Source of the DNA: an uncultured bacterium
GTDB lineage: Bacteria > Bacillota > Clostridia > Lachnospirales > Lachnospiraceae
DNA length: 35,012 bases
Assembly (NCBI GenBank): GCA_945949875.1
Contig: CAMFGH010000021.1
Span: 1-35,012, forward strand
Direction of reading: 5' to 3'
Positions within the stretch are counted from its first letter, which is position 1. Every line of letters begins with the position of its first letter. Below are positions 15,191-25,346 of this stretch, piece by piece. Position numbers and translations under genes: made by a program. Below the pieces are notes generated by a model. It was given only the letters and a program-made list of their open reading frames with translations, did no database searches and was not told where the DNA came from.

Positions 15191-16443
15191 ACAAGATGAC
15201 GAATTTGTGTCAAAATGCAGCCGAAGTTAAATATAAATTGCAGACTTTGGAGTCATCTGTGAAAAATGAGTTATTAATAGCCTGTGCTGATGCCCTGATA
15301 CAAAATCAGGATGCCATATTAAAGGCCAATGAGTCGGATCTGATAAATGGACAGCAGAAAGGGATGTCCCAAGGGCTGCTTGACCGGCTTAGACTGGATG
15401 AGAAGCGTATTTCTGCCATGGCAGAAGGAATCAGACAGATTGCAGACCTGCAGGATCCAATCGGGGAGGTTATGGACTCTTTCGAAAGACCGAATGGGCT
15501 CAAAATCTGTAAAGTCCGGGTTCCCATTGGGGTGATTGGAATCATATATGAAGCAAGACCAAATGTGACAGCGGATGCCTTTGGATTATGCTTTAAAACA
15601 GGCAATGTTGTGATCTTAAAAGGCGGAAGTGATGCCATATATTCTAACAAAGCGATTGTTTCAGTGTTGCAGAATGTTTTAGAAGAGCATGATCTTCCGG
15701 AACATTTTATAAACCTGATTACCGATACCGACCGGGAGGCAACCACAGCTTTTATGAAAATGAATGATTATGTGGATCTTCTTATTCCCCGCGGCGGAGC
15801 AGGACTGATTAAAAGTGTGGTAGAAAACAGTACGATTCCGGTCATTGAAACCGGTACCGGAAACTGTCACATTTATGTGGACGAGGATGCAGACCTTGAT
15901 ATGGCTGTTTCCATCATTTATAATGCAAAGACACAAAGAATCAGTGTTTGTAATGCCTGTGAATCTTTGGTAATACATGAAAAAGTTAAGGATGCCCTGC
16001 TGCCCAGACTGGCAGAAAAGCTTTCCGAAAAACAGGTGGAAATCAGAGGAGACAAAGCAGTTTTAGAAGCTCTTGACAGTCATGACAATGTGGTGGAAGC
16101 AACAGAAGAAGATTTTGGGAAAGAATATCTGGATTATATCCTTTCCATTAAGACAGTTTCGTCTATCGAGGAAGCAATTTCCCATATTAACCGATACAAT
16201 ACCGGTCATTCGGAAGCGATCATTACCCAAAATGAGGAACATGCCCAAAAATTCCTGCAGGAAGTCGATGCGGCCTGTGTCTATGTCAATGCATCCACAC
16301 GTTTTACAGACGGATTTGAATTTGGCTTTGGTGCAGAAATTGGAATCAGTACACAGATGCTTCATGCAAGAGGACCTATGGGTCTTAAGGAACTGACTTC
16401 CTATAAATATTATATTCGAGGAAATGGGCAGATAAGGTCATGA
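15178..16443 (+). CDS. proA: Glutamate-5-semialdehyde dehydrogenase (gamma-glutamyl phosphate reductase)
   Basis: A 421-residue NADPH-dependent aldehyde dehydrogenase-fold enzyme that reduces gamma-glutamyl phosphate to glutamate semialdehyde, the step after ProB. The catalytic cysteine lies in [18 protein letters not shown]. Other marks are [56 protein letters not shown] and the terminal [33 protein letters not shown] 15178 has AAGAAAGGA (15160-15168) at 9 bases; ATG 15169 would leave that site too close. The stop overlaps the miaB ATG by 4 bases. The length is normal for the family (about 415). Confidence 0.96.
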   Translation: MFDINKMTNLCQNAAEVKYKLQTLESSVKNELLIACADALIQNQDAILKANESDLINGQQKGMSQGLLDRLRLDEKRISAMAEGIRQIADLQDPIGEVMDSFERPNGLKICKVRVPIGVIGIIYEARPNVTADAFGLCFKTGNVVILKGGSDAIYSNKAIVSVLQNVLEEHDLPEHFINLITDTDREATTAFMKMNDYVDLLIPRGGAGLIKSVVENSTIPVIETGTGNCHIYVDEDADLDMAVSIIYNAKTQRISVCNACESLVIHEKVKDALLPRLAEKLSEKQVEIRGDKAVLEALDSHDNVVEATEEDFGKEYLDYILSIKTVSSIEEAISHINRYNTGHSEAIITQNEEHAQKFLQEVDAACVYVNASTRFTDGFEFGFGAEIGISTQMLHARGPMGLKELTSYKYYIRGNGQIRS

Positions 16444-17951
16444 GTAATGTCCCCGGAGGAAAAGAATTGGAAGAACAAAAACTATTTGAAAAGAATATAA
16501 AAAATGATTTTTACAGCATAGATACATCCGGAATGAGCGAGTCTGAAAAGCAGAGTTTTTATTGTGAAAAACTGAAAAAGCTGATTCGGAACATGGAACA
16601 GGAAAAAGGAAGAAAACTAACCTGTAATGTAACTACCTTTGGGTGTCAGATGAATGCAAGAGATTCGGAAAAACTGATGGGTATTTTAAAAGAAGCAGGT
16701 TTTGAAGAAACCGAATCAGAAAATGCGGATTTTGTCATTTATAACACCTGTACCGTAAGAGACAATGCCAATCAGCGAGTATATGGACGACTTGGCGTAT
16801 TAAACGGGTTTAAGAAAAAGAACCCTTCCATGAAGATTGCTTTGTGTGGCTGTATGATGCAGGAACAGGTGGTTTTGGATAAAATCCAGAAAAGTTATTC
16901 TTTTGTGGATCTGATTTTCGGAACCCATAATATTTATAAATTTGCAGAACTTCTGCTTAGATGTTATGAATCCAAAGGGATGATCATCGATATCTGGAAG
17001 GATACCGACCAGATTGTGGAAGATCTTCCGGTTTCCCGGAAATATCCTTTTAAATCCGGCATTAATATCATGTTTGGATGCAATAATTTCTGTAGTTACT
17101 GCATTGTTCCATATGTACGGGGACGGGAACGCTCCAGAGAGCCGAAAGAGATTCTGCTGGAGATTGAAAGGCTGGCAGCCGATGGAGTAAAGGAAGTAAT
17201 GCTGCTTGGCCAGAATGTGAATTCCTATGGGAAGAACCTGAAAGAGCCCATATCTTTTGCAAAACTCCTTCAGGAAGTAGAAAAGATAGATGGTATTGAG
17301 AGAATCCGTTTTATGACCTCTCACCCCAAGGATTTATCGGATGAACTGATTGATGTCATGAAACATTCCGAAAAAATCTGTAAACATTTACACCTGCCGT
17401 TACAATCCGGTTCCACAGAGATTCTGAGAAAAATGAATCGGAGATATACCAAAGAAAGCTATCTGGATCTGGCTTTGAAAATCAGAAAAGAAATTCCGGA
17501 TATCGCCATTACAACAGACATTATTGTAGGATTTCCGGGAGAAACTCTTGCGGATGTGGAAGAAACCATTGATGTGGTAAAGCAGGTGGAATTTGACAAT
17601 GCTTTTACGTTTATCTATTCCAAACGTACCGGCACGCCGGCTGCTGCCATGGAAAATCAGGTCCCTGAAGAAGTAGTAAAAGAAGGCTTTGATAAGCTTC
17701 TGAAAGTAGTACAGGATACTGCAAGAAAGCGGGTAAAACGTCTGGAAGGACAGGTTATGACAGCTCTGGTGGAAGAGGTAAATGAACAGGACAGCTCTCT
17801 TGTGACCGGAAGACTTTCCAATAATACCATTGTGCATTTCAAAGGAGATGCATCCCTGATCGGTCAGATTGTTCCTGTTTCTTTAGATAAATGTGAGGGT
17901 TTTTACTATATTGGTTCTCTGGTGGAAAAGGGTTCTCAGGTAGAAAAATAA
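16440..17951 (+). CDS. miaB: tRNA-2-methylthio-N6-dimethylallyladenosine synthase
   Basis: A 503-residue radical-SAM methylthiotransferase that turns i6A37 into ms2i6A37 in tRNAs reading UNN codons. An N-terminal extension of about 60 charged residues precedes the MTTase domain, with the auxiliary-cluster cysteines in [21 protein letters not shown] and CGCMMQ. The radical-SAM triad is [19 protein letters not shown], and a TRAM domain (QVMTALVEE to the end) binds tRNA. The substrate is made by MiaA, encoded three genes on. The ATG overlaps the proA stop (ATGA), so its expression is tied to the proline genes. mutS follows after 20 bases. Confidence 0.96.
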   Translation: MSNVPGGKELEEQKLFEKNIKNDFYSIDTSGMSESEKQSFYCEKLKKLIRNMEQEKGRKLTCNVTTFGCQMNARDSEKLMGILKEAGFEETESENADFVIYNTCTVRDNANQRVYGRLGVLNGFKKKNPSMKIALCGCMMQEQVVLDKIQKSYSFVDLIFGTHNIYKFAELLLRCYESKGMIIDIWKDTDQIVEDLPVSRKYPFKSGINIMFGCNNFCSYCIVPYVRGRERSREPKEILLEIERLAADGVKEVMLLGQNVNSYGKNLKEPISFAKLLQEVEKIDGIERIRFMTSHPKDLSDELIDVMKHSEKICKHLHLPLQSGSTEILRKMNRRYTKESYLDLALKIRKEIPDIAITTDIIVGFPGETLADVEETIDVVKQVEFDNAFTFIYSKRTGTPAAAMENQVPEEVVKEGFDKLLKVVQDTARKRVKRLEGQVMTALVEEVNEQDSSLVTGRLSNNTIVHFKGDASLIGQIVPVSLDKCEGFYYIGSLVEKGSQVEK

Positions 17952-17971
17952 CAAAGGAAGGTTCCTGAAAA

Positions 17972-20632
17972 ATGGAAGATATAATGGCAGAAGTTACGCC
18001 GATGATGCAGCATTATCTGAAAACAAAGGAAGAATATCCGGGCTGTATTCTGTTTTACCGGCTTGGAGATTTCTATGAAATGTTTTTTGATGATGCGGTA
18101 ACGGTATCCCGTGAACTGGAAATCACGTTAACCGGAAAAGCATGCGGATTGGAAGAACGTGCTCCCATGTGCGGCGTTCCATATCATGCAGTAGATACGT
18201 ATTTGAATAAATTAATTGATAAAGGCTATAAGGTCGCCATCTGTGAACAGGTTGAGGATCCCAAGCTTGCAAAAGGGATGGTCCGCAGGGAAGTAACCCG
18301 TATTGTAACACCCGGTACCAACCTGAATATGCAGTCACTGGAGGAAAGCAGAAACAATTACCTGATGAGCATTGCCTATTTTCCTAACCGGATTGGTCTT
18401 TCCATTGCAGATATTTCTACCGGGGATTATTATCTGACGGAGCTGGAAGATAATCAGAAATTAATGGATGAGATCACCAAATATGGACCGGTGGAAATCA
18501 TCTGTAACGATGCTTTTATGGTTTCCGGGCTACAGATAGAAGATCTCAGGAACCGCCTGAAAATTGCAGTGAATACCTTAGAGGCACATTATTTTGATGA
18601 AGATGCTACCAGAAAGATTCTGATGAAGCATTTTCATGTGGCTGTTCTTACAGGGCTTGGTATAGAAGATTTTCCGGTTGGTATTTTAGCTGCAGGAGCG
18701 CTGCTGAAATATCTGTATGAGACACAGAAATCATCCCTTACCAATATTACGCATATTTATCCTTATCTGACCAGTAAATATATGCTACTGGATGCTTCTA
18801 CCAGAAGAAATCTGGAACTGGTGGAAACCCTACGTGAGAAGCAGAAGAGAGGTTCTCTTTTGTGGGTTCTGGATAAAACCAAAACCGCTATGGGTGCCCG
18901 TACCTTAAGAAGTTATCTGGAACAGCCCCTGATTGACAAACAGCAGATTGAAGATCGTCTGGACGCTGTTTCCGCACTTTCTCAGGATGGAATCAGCAGG
19001 GATGAGATCCGGGAATATTTAAATCCGGTCTATGATCTGGAAAGATTGCTTGGAAAAATCAGTTATCTGTCTGCTAATCCAAGAGATCTGATTGCCTTTC
19101 GCAATTCCATCGCTATGATGAAACCCATACGTACTGTTCTGGAAGGGTTTGACGCGCCGGAACTGGTGAAGATCAGAGAAGAAATTGATCCCCTGGAGGA
19201 TTTGTATCATCTGATCGAGAGTTCCATTATGGAAGAACCGCCCCTTCTGGTGCGGGAAGGCGGTATCATCAAAGATGGTTTCGATGATACCATTGACTCG
19301 TTAAGGAAAGCCAAGACCGAAGGAAAAAGCTGGCTTGCCGGTCTGGAAGAAGAAGACAGGGAAAGAACCGGAATAAAGAACTTAAAGATAAAATATAATA
19401 AAGTTTTCGGATATTATTTTGAAGTAACCAATTCTTTCAAGAATCTGGTTCCGGAGGATTACGTCAGAAAACAGACTCTTGCCAATGCAGAACGCTATAC
19501 CACGCCTCGTTTAAAAGAGCTGGAAGATATGATATTAAATGCGGAAGATAAACTATCCACATTGGAATATGATCTTTTCTGTAAGATCCGTGATGCCATT
19601 GGTGCAGAAATGGAACGAATCCAGAAAACTGCAAAGGCCATTGCAAGACTGGATGTATTTGCTTCCTTATCGGTAGTTGCAGAACGAAATCATTATGTAA
19701 GACCCCAGTTAAATGAAAAAGGTATCATACAGATCAAGGATGGCCGTCATCCGGTGGTGGAGCAGATGATCGATCATGATATGTTTATCACCAATGATAC
19801 CTATCTGGATAATGGGGCCCATTTGATCTCTGTGATTACAGGTCCTAATATGGCAGGAAAATCTACCTATATGAGACAGACAGCTTTGATTGTACTAATG
19901 GCTCAAATCGGTTCTTTTGTGCCTGCTTCCTCTGCGAAAATCGGATTGGTTGACCGGATTTTTACCCGTGTTGGTGCTTCCGATGACCTGGCCAGCGGAC
20001 AAAGTACTTTTATGGTGGAAATGAATGAAGTAGCCAATATTTTAAGAAATGCCACTTCAAAATCACTGCTTATTCTGGATGAGATTGGAAGGGGAACCTC
20101 TACCTTTGACGGACTTTCCATTGCCTGGGCAGTGATTGAACATATCAGCAATAAGAAACTGCTTGGGGCAAAAACCTTATTTGCCACACATTATCATGAA
20201 CTTACCGAATTGGAAGGCAAGATTTCCAATGTCAATAATTATTGTATCGCTGTCAAAGAAAAAGGCGATGATATTGTCTTTCTTCGTAAGATTATCAAAG
20301 GCGGAGCGGATAAAAGCTACGGTATTCAGGTGGCAAAGCTTGCCGGCGTACCGGATATGATCATAGACCGTGCAAAAGAGATTGTAAAAGAACTGACAGA
20401 CAATGATATCACGGAGAAAGTACAGCATATCTCGGTGGATGTCAAATCAGATAGCAAAAAAGTAAAACAATATGACGAAGTAGATCTTCAACAGTTTTCT
20501 TTATTTGATACGGTGAAGGATGAAGATGTTTTGAAAGAACTGGAAGAAGTGGATGTATCGAATATGACACCACTTGATGCACTGAATACTTTATATCGGT
20601 TACAGAACAAGCTGAAAAATCGTTGGAAATAG
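17972..20632 (+). CDS. mutS: DNA mismatch repair protein MutS
   Basis: An 886-residue mismatch sensor. The N-terminal mismatch-binding Phe-x-Glu motif is present in YRLGDFYEMFFDDA. The connector, lever and clamp domains follow, and the ABC ATPase has Walker A TGPNMAGKSTYMRQ, the signature region STFMVEMNEVANIL, Walker B LLILDEIGRGTSTFDG and the ATHYHELTEL histidine switch. A C-terminal tail of about 70 residues ends with the helix LDALNTLYRLQNKLKN. Start ATG 17972 has AAGGAAGG (17953-17960) 11 bases upstream; ATG 17984 is a possible alternative (four residues shorter). mutL starts 14 bases after the stop, the standard arrangement. Confidence 0.97.
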   Translation: MEDIMAEVTPMMQHYLKTKEEYPGCILFYRLGDFYEMFFDDAVTVSRELEITLTGKACGLEERAPMCGVPYHAVDTYLNKLIDKGYKVAICEQVEDPKLAKGMVRREVTRIVTPGTNLNMQSLEESRNNYLMSIAYFPNRIGLSIADISTGDYYLTELEDNQKLMDEITKYGPVEIICNDAFMVSGLQIEDLRNRLKIAVNTLEAHYFDEDATRKILMKHFHVAVLTGLGIEDFPVGILAAGALLKYLYETQKSSLTNITHIYPYLTSKYMLLDASTRRNLELVETLREKQKRGSLLWVLDKTKTAMGARTLRSYLEQPLIDKQQIEDRLDAVSALSQDGISRDEIREYLNPVYDLERLLGKISYLSANPRDLIAFRNSIAMMKPIRTVLEGFDAPELVKIREEIDPLEDLYHLIESSIMEEPPLLVREGGIIKDGFDDTIDSLRKAKTEGKSWLAGLEEEDRERTGIKNLKIKYNKVFGYYFEVTNSFKNLVPEDYVRKQTLANAERYTTPRLKELEDMILNAEDKLSTLEYDLFCKIRDAIGAEMERIQKTAKAIARLDVFASLSVVAERNHYVRPQLNEKGIIQIKDGRHPVVEQMIDHDMFITNDTYLDNGAHLISVITGPNMAGKSTYMRQTALIVLMAQIGSFVPASSAKIGLVDRIFTRVGASDDLASGQSTFMVEMNEVANILRNATSKSLLILDEIGRGTSTFDGLSIAWAVIEHISNKKLLGAKTLFATHYHELTELEGKISNVNNYCIAVKEKGDDIVFLRKIIKGGADKSYGIQVAKLAGVPDMIIDRAKEIVKELTDNDITEKVQHISVDVKSDSKKVKQYDEVDLQQFSLFDTVKDEDVLKELEEVDVSNMTPLDALNTLYRLQNKLKNRWK

Positions 20633-20646
20633 GAATGGAGATATCC

Positions 20647-22584
20647 ATGGCTGTTATTCATATTTTAGACCACAATACCATAGATCAGATCGCTGCCGGA
20701 GAGGTGATAGAACGTCCTTCCAGTATCGTAAAAGAACTGGTGGAGAATTCCATTGATGCAGGCGCTACATCCATAACCGTAGAAATCAGAGATGGAGGAA
20801 TCTCTTTTATCCGGGTCAGCGATAATGGCTGTGGCATTGAAAAATCGGAGATCCGTAAGGCGTTCATGAGACATGCCACCTCGAAAATAGAAAGTGCGGA
20901 TGATCTGATGCATCTAAGTTCCTTAGGCTTCCGGGGAGAAGCACTGAGCAGTATCGCTGCGGTTTCCAGAGTAGAGCTGATCACAAAAACAAAGCATGAT
21001 ATGTCCGGAATCCGGGTTCAGATGGAAGGTCCGGATGAAACAGATTTTGAGGAGATCGGAGCTCCGGATGGCACCACGATCATTGTGCGGAATCTGTTCT
21101 TTAATGTACCGGTTCGTAAAAAGTTTTTAAGACAGCCCGCAACAGAAGGCGGTTATATTTCGGATCTGATGGAACATATGACGCTTTCCAATCCGGATAT
21201 TTCCTTTCAGTTTATTGTGAATAAACAGGTGAAATTTTCCACACCGGGAAATGGCAATTTAAAACAGGTTATTTATAGTATATACGGCAAGGAAATGTCA
21301 GAATCTTTATTGGAAATCAGGGCAGAAAACGCTTTTATGAAGCTTCACGGTTATCTGGGTAAACCTTCTGTAAATCGTGCCACAAGAAATTATGAAATTT
21401 ATTTTCTGAATCATCGGTTTATTAAATCCAATATTATTTCCAGGGCATTGGAAGAAGGATATCAGGGATATGTGATGCAGCATAAATATCCAACCTGTTT
21501 CCTGTTTCTGGAACTTATGCCGGAACTGGTGGATGTTAATGTTCATCCCACTAAAATGGATGTTCGCTTTTCCGATGCGCCTGCTGTTTATGATTTTATG
21601 GTGAAAAGTGTGCAGGAATGTCTGCGCGGAAAAGAATTGATTCCGGAGATCACTTTGGTAGAAGAGGAAAAAGTCCCGGAAGAAAAAGAACCGATTTTAT
21701 TACCGATGCAGCATGCCCCTGCTTTTGTAAAATCGGAAACGATAAATAAACCTTTTACTTCAAAAGATTTTTCCATTTGTTTTGATGAGGAAGATTCTAA
21801 TGTGATACATGAAAGTTCCCCCATATCGGAATATGGAACTTCTTCGGAAAAGGATCCGTCATGCAGAACAGATTATCCGGACAGAACAGTTCAGATAGAC
21901 AGACAGGAGCAGGCAGAGAAAAACGATCAGACTGATCATAAGAATCATGCAGATTTGCAGGTATCCCAGATGGATTTCTTTGAAGAGAAAATGATTCAGA
22001 AATCCAACCGAGATAAGGTACAGATCATCGGGCAGATATTTGATACGTACTGGCTGATGATTTATGAAGATAAATTTTTTATGGTAGACCAGCATGCGGC
22101 TCATGAGAAAGTGAAGTATGAACGTATCATGAAAGCAGTCCGGTCCAATGAGCTTACGACGCAGAATATTTTTCCACCGGTGATACTTTCTCTTTCCGGT
22201 AAAGAAATGGAACTGATGAAGCAGTATTCGGATGCCTTTGCTTCTCTTGGATTCATCTGGGAAAGCTTTGGAGGAAATGAAATAGCACTTCGGACAACAC
22301 CGGTAGAGCTTTTTGGCAATTCTATTAAGGATATGTTTCTGGAAATCCTGGATGAGCTTTCCGGTACCGGAATCACCAGAGCACAAAGTGTAAATGATCG
22401 TATTGCCTCAATGGCCTGTAAAGCAGCTGTAAAAGGAAATATGAAATTAGATGCCCGGGAAATGGAAGCACTTCTGGATGAATTGATGACGCTGGACAAT
22501 CCTTATTTTTGTCCTCACGGGCGACCGACCATGATATATTTTACAAAACAGGAAATTGAAAAGAAATTTAAACGAATTGTATAA
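20647..22584 (+). CDS. mutL: DNA mismatch repair protein MutL (endonuclease-type)
   Basis: A 645-residue GHKL ATPase. The N-terminal domain shows IDQIAAGEVIERPSSIVKELVENSIDAGA (Mg/ATP site), DNGCGI and TSKIESADDL...SLGFRGEALSSIA. An acidic, Asp/Gln/His-rich linker of about 110 residues (roughly 345-455) follows. The C-terminal domain has DQHAAHEKVKYE, matching the DQHA-x2-E-x4-E endonuclease motif, plus ACKAAVKGN and CPHGRPT, so this MutL should nick DNA itself, as expected in a bacterium without MutH. ATG 20647 with GGAG (20637-20640) is chosen over in-frame ATGs upstream. miaA begins 3 bases after the stop. Confidence 0.97.
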   Translation: MAVIHILDHNTIDQIAAGEVIERPSSIVKELVENSIDAGATSITVEIRDGGISFIRVSDNGCGIEKSEIRKAFMRHATSKIESADDLMHLSSLGFRGEALSSIAAVSRVELITKTKHDMSGIRVQMEGPDETDFEEIGAPDGTTIIVRNLFFNVPVRKKFLRQPATEGGYISDLMEHMTLSNPDISFQFIVNKQVKFSTPGNGNLKQVIYSIYGKEMSESLLEIRAENAFMKLHGYLGKPSVNRATRNYEIYFLNHRFIKSNIISRALEEGYQGYVMQHKYPTCFLFLELMPELVDVNVHPTKMDVRFSDAPAVYDFMVKSVQECLRGKELIPEITLVEEEKVPEEKEPILLPMQHAPAFVKSETINKPFTSKDFSICFDEEDSNVIHESSPISEYGTSSEKDPSCRTDYPDRTVQIDRQEQAEKNDQTDHKNHADLQVSQMDFFEEKMIQKSNRDKVQIIGQIFDTYWLMIYEDKFFMVDQHAAHEKVKYERIMKAVRSNELTTQNIFPPVILSLSGKEMELMKQYSDAFASLGFIWESFGGNEIALRTTPVELFGNSIKDMFLEILDELSGTGITRAQSVNDRIASMACKAAVKGNMKLDAREMEALLDELMTLDNPYFCPHGRPTMIYFTKQEIEKKFKRIV

Positions 22585-22587
22585 GAT

Positions 22588-23574
22588 ATGAATTCTTCTT
22601 TTTTATATGACAAAAACAAAATATTGAAAAACAGACCCCTTGTTGTGCTGACAGGCCCTACTGCAGTGGGAAAAACAAAGGCCTCTATTGGATTTGCAAA
22701 AGTCATCGGCGGAGAGATCATTTCGGCTGATTCTATGCAGGTATACAGAGGTATGGATATTGGTTCTGCCAAGATCAAAAAAGAAGAAATGGAAGGGGTT
22801 CCTCATCATCTGATCGATGTGCTGAATCCGGATGAAGAATGTAATGTGATGATATTTCAGAAAATGGCGAAAGCGGCCATAGAAGAAATATATGACAGGG
22901 GACATATTCCAATCATTACCGGAGGAACCGGTTTTTATATTCAGTCTGTTTTATATGATATCAGTTTTGCCGAAGAGGCAGACAACAGTATTCGGAAAGA
23001 ACTGGAAGAGATGGCAGAGAAAGAGGGACCACAGGCGCTTTATGATATTCTTGTAAGCGTTGATCCGGAATATGCGGCTTCGTTACATGCGAATAATGTG
23101 AAAAGGGTCATTCGAGCCATTGAATTTTACAAGGTAAACGGATATCCGCTGTCCAAACATAATGAGACAGAGCATGAGAAAGAATCACCCTATATGTTCC
23201 GGTATTATGTGCTTGATCTGCCAAGAGAGATTCTATATGAAAGAATCGAAAAACGTATTGACAACATGCTGGTTGATGGTCTGGTGGAAGAGGTGTCAAC
23301 ACTGAAAAAGCAGGGCTTTGACCGTTCCTTTGTATCCATGCAGGGATTGGGATATAAGGAAATTCTGGACGTACTGGATCAGAAATGTACGCTGGAAGAA
23401 GCTGTTTCCATCATGAAAAGAGATACCAGACATTTTGCGAAACGTCAGCTGACATGGTTTCGTAGGGAAAAAGAAGTCACCTGGGTTAAGAAGGGTGATT
23501 ATACGGATGAAGATGCATTATGTCAGTGGCTGGTGCAGGATTATTACAAGCATATCGGTTCCAGACTGGAGTAA
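22588..23574 (+). CDS. miaA: tRNA dimethylallyltransferase
   Basis: A 328-residue P-loop enzyme that transfers the dimethylallyl group from DMAPP to N6 of A37 in tRNA, giving the substrate for MiaB. It has the P-loop GPTAVGKTKASIGFAK, the catalytic ISADSMQVYRGMDIGSAK, ITGGTGFYIQSVLYDI and the C-terminal KRDTRHFAKRQLTWFRRE with the tRNA-contacting QLTWFR. The start ATG 22588 lies 3 bases after mutL without a clear ribosome site, so coupling to mutL translation is likely. The N-terminal 15 residues are extra relative to many homologues. The mutS-mutL-miaA order is widespread in Gram-positives. Confidence 0.96.
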   Translation: MNSSFLYDKNKILKNRPLVVLTGPTAVGKTKASIGFAKVIGGEIISADSMQVYRGMDIGSAKIKKEEMEGVPHHLIDVLNPDEECNVMIFQKMAKAAIEEIYDRGHIPIITGGTGFYIQSVLYDISFAEEADNSIRKELEEMAEKEGPQALYDILVSVDPEYAASLHANNVKRVIRAIEFYKVNGYPLSKHNETEHEKESPYMFRYYVLDLPREILYERIEKRIDNMLVDGLVEEVSTLKKQGFDRSFVSMQGLGYKEILDVLDQKCTLEEAVSIMKRDTRHFAKRQLTWFRREKEVTWVKKGDYTDEDALCQWLVQDYYKHIGSRLE

Positions 23575-23626
23575 TGCTTTGGGAAATTCGCTTTTATAGA
23601 AAACAGATAGGAAAGGAACTTTCTAA

Positions 23627-24919
23627 ATGACAGAAACAAAAGCAATGTATAAAACATTAGGAGTAGACGAAAAAGTATATACGTTTTGTGAAACAATATG
23701 GGAGACCCTGTCAGACAGATTTCACCAGATTGATTTGATTTCAGAAGAAAATCAGCTGAAGGTGCTGTCTGCCATGCAGTCCAATCATGTGTCGGAAGCC
23801 TGTATGCTGGGTACCACAGGTTATGGATATAATGATCTTGGCCGTGATACTCTGGAAAAAGTGTATGCTTCCATTTTTCATACAGAAGATGCGCTGGTTC
23901 GTCCACAGATCACCTGCGGAACCCATGCCCTTGCCCTGGCTCTTATGAGCAATTTAAGACCCGGTGATGAACTCTTATCGCCTGTTGGGAAACCATATGA
24001 TACTCTGGAAGAAGTCATTGGAATACGTCCATCCATGGGGAGTCTGAAGGAGTATGGGATTACCTATGCCCAGGTAGATTTGCTGGAGGATGGCTCCTTT
24101 GACTGGGAAGGGATCAAAAGCGCAATCAACGATAGAACGAAACTGATCACCATACAACGCTCCAAAGGGTATGCAACCAGACCTACGCTTTCCGTAGAAC
24201 GGATCGGCCAGCTGATCCAATTTGTAAAAGAAATCAAGCCGGATGTGATCTGCATGGTAGATAACTGTTATGGTGAGTTTGTGGAAACCATAGAGCCAAC
24301 CGATGTGGGTGCAGATATGGTCGTTGGATCCCTGATTAAAAATCCCGGTGGCGGACTTGCGCCCATTGGTGGATATATTGCCGGAAAAAAAGAATGTGTG
24401 GAAAATGCTGCTTATCGCTTAACAAGCCCCGGGCTGGGGAAGGAAGTGGGAGCTTCTCTCGGTATTTTAAAAGATTTTTACCAGGGTATTTTCCTTGCAC
24501 CAAGTGTCACGGCAAATGCTTTGAAAGGTGCTATTTTTGCTGCAAATATATATGAAAGACTTGGGTTTTCTGTGATACCAAACGGAAGTGAGCCAAGGTA
24601 TGATATTATTCAGGCAGTTTCCTTTGGAAAGCCGGAGGGACTGATTGCTTTTTGCGAAGGAATTCAGTCTGCTGCGCCGGTAGACAGCTTTGTTACTCCG
24701 GAGCCCTGGGATATGCCGGGATATGATAGTCAGGTTATTATGGCTGCCGGTGCCTTTGTATCCGGTTCCTCCATTGAACTTAGTGCAGATGGGCCGCTAA
24801 AAGATCCATATGCAGTATATTTTCAGGGTGGTCTTACCTGGCAGCACGCAAAATTTGGCATCATGAAATCCGTTCAGGCACTTGTCGATAAAAATGTGAT
24901 TAAAATACCTGTTGTCTGA
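23627..24919 (+). CDS. COG4100 PLP-dependent lyase (methionine gamma-lyase family, YnbB-type)
   Basis: A 430-residue fold-type-I PLP protein of the group labelled methionine gamma-lyase family or aluminium resistance protein. Diagnostic segments are TTGYGYNDLGRDTLEKVYASIF, RPQITCGTHALALAL, ITIQRSKGYATRPTLSV, VDNCYGEFVE and SLIKNPGGGLAPIGGYIAG; the Lys in the last is probably the one that binds PLP. The real substrate is not established for most members, so the name is a family label only. In B. subtilis ynbB also lies downstream of miaA with other genes between, and this neighbourhood is common in Clostridia. ATG 23627 has AGGAAAGGAAC just upstream, part of a small GAAAG-GAA-CTTTC hairpin. 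Confidence 0.88.
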   Translation: MTETKAMYKTLGVDEKVYTFCETIWETLSDRFHQIDLISEENQLKVLSAMQSNHVSEACMLGTTGYGYNDLGRDTLEKVYASIFHTEDALVRPQITCGTHALALALMSNLRPGDELLSPVGKPYDTLEEVIGIRPSMGSLKEYGITYAQVDLLEDGSFDWEGIKSAINDRTKLITIQRSKGYATRPTLSVERIGQLIQFVKEIKPDVICMVDNCYGEFVETIEPTDVGADMVVGSLIKNPGGGLAPIGGYIAGKKECVENAAYRLTSPGLGKEVGASLGILKDFYQGIFLAPSVTANALKGAIFAANIYERLGFSVIPNGSEPRYDIIQAVSFGKPEGLIAFCEGIQSAAPVDSFVTPEPWDMPGYDSQVIMAAGAFVSGSSIELSADGPLKDPYAVYFQGGLTWQHAKFGIMKSVQALVDKNVIKIPVV

Positions 24920-24964
24920 ATCTGAAAGTCGCAGTATGATTTTGCCGAAAAAATGTGGTGCTTT

Positions 24965-24999
24965 TGGTGTACATATACCATATTTTGTGGTACTATAAT
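24965..24999 (+). promoter_or_regulatory. Candidate promoter with overlapping palindrome for the radC-mre-min operon
   Basis: In the 131-base gap after the COG4100 gene, TATAAT stands at 24994-24999 with no good -35 at 16-18 bases. Where the -35 should be, an imperfect palindrome, TGGTGTACATATACCA (24965-24980), pairs at 12 of 16 positions. Further TGGTG/TGGTA copies occur at 24956 and 24988. The layout suggests a promoter controlled by a DNA-binding protein, feeding the 10-kb cell-shape operon. No terminator for the upstream gene is visible. Confidence 0.5.
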
Positions 25000-25050
25000 T
25001 TATCAGGGAAAGGTCTGTTTAAGGCAGAATAGCAGGAAGGGAAACGAAAG

Positions 25051-25287
25051 ATGCGAAAAAATACATGGACATGTTTACTTTTGATTCTGGCCGGAATTGT
25101 AGTTGGCGGTTTTATTGGAACTGCTTTTCCGGATACATTTTTGAACTATGGACAAAGCTTTGGCCTGACAAACCCTTTTGTTCTCGATCTTGGTATTATT
25201 GCTATCACATTTGGCCTGACCATAAAGATTACCATAGCCAGCATAATCGGAATTGCAGTTGCTCTTGTGGTATATCGTCTGATTTAA
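25051..25287 (+). CDS. DUF4321 small membrane protein
   Basis: A 78-residue protein with two hydrophobic segments, LLLILAGIVVGGFIGTAFP (residues 9-27) and a C-terminal helix ITIASIIGIAVALVVYRLI (60-78). The central FLNYGQSFGLTNPFVLDLGIIAITFGLTIKI is the DUF4321 signature (YG.SFGL..P..LDL....TFGL..K). Family members occur in Firmicutes, often beside radC, maf or mre genes, without a known function. ATG 25051 has AGGAAGGG upstream. It is the first gene after the candidate promoter, hence the operon leader. An overlapping open frame in another phase is a shadow. Confidence 0.85.
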   Translation: MRKNTWTCLLLILAGIVVGGFIGTAFPDTFLNYGQSFGLTNPFVLDLGIIAITFGLTIKITIASIIGIAVALVVYRLI

Positions 25288-25346
25288 TGGGAAATAATAT
25301 CTAAGATGGAATGTGTTCTTTCGCCCGGAGAGAGGAAAGGAAGAAC

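Noticed and set aside
16800-17324. A 174-residue reverse-strand frame
   Set aside because: Fully inside miaB, over the conserved radical-SAM region; a shadow.
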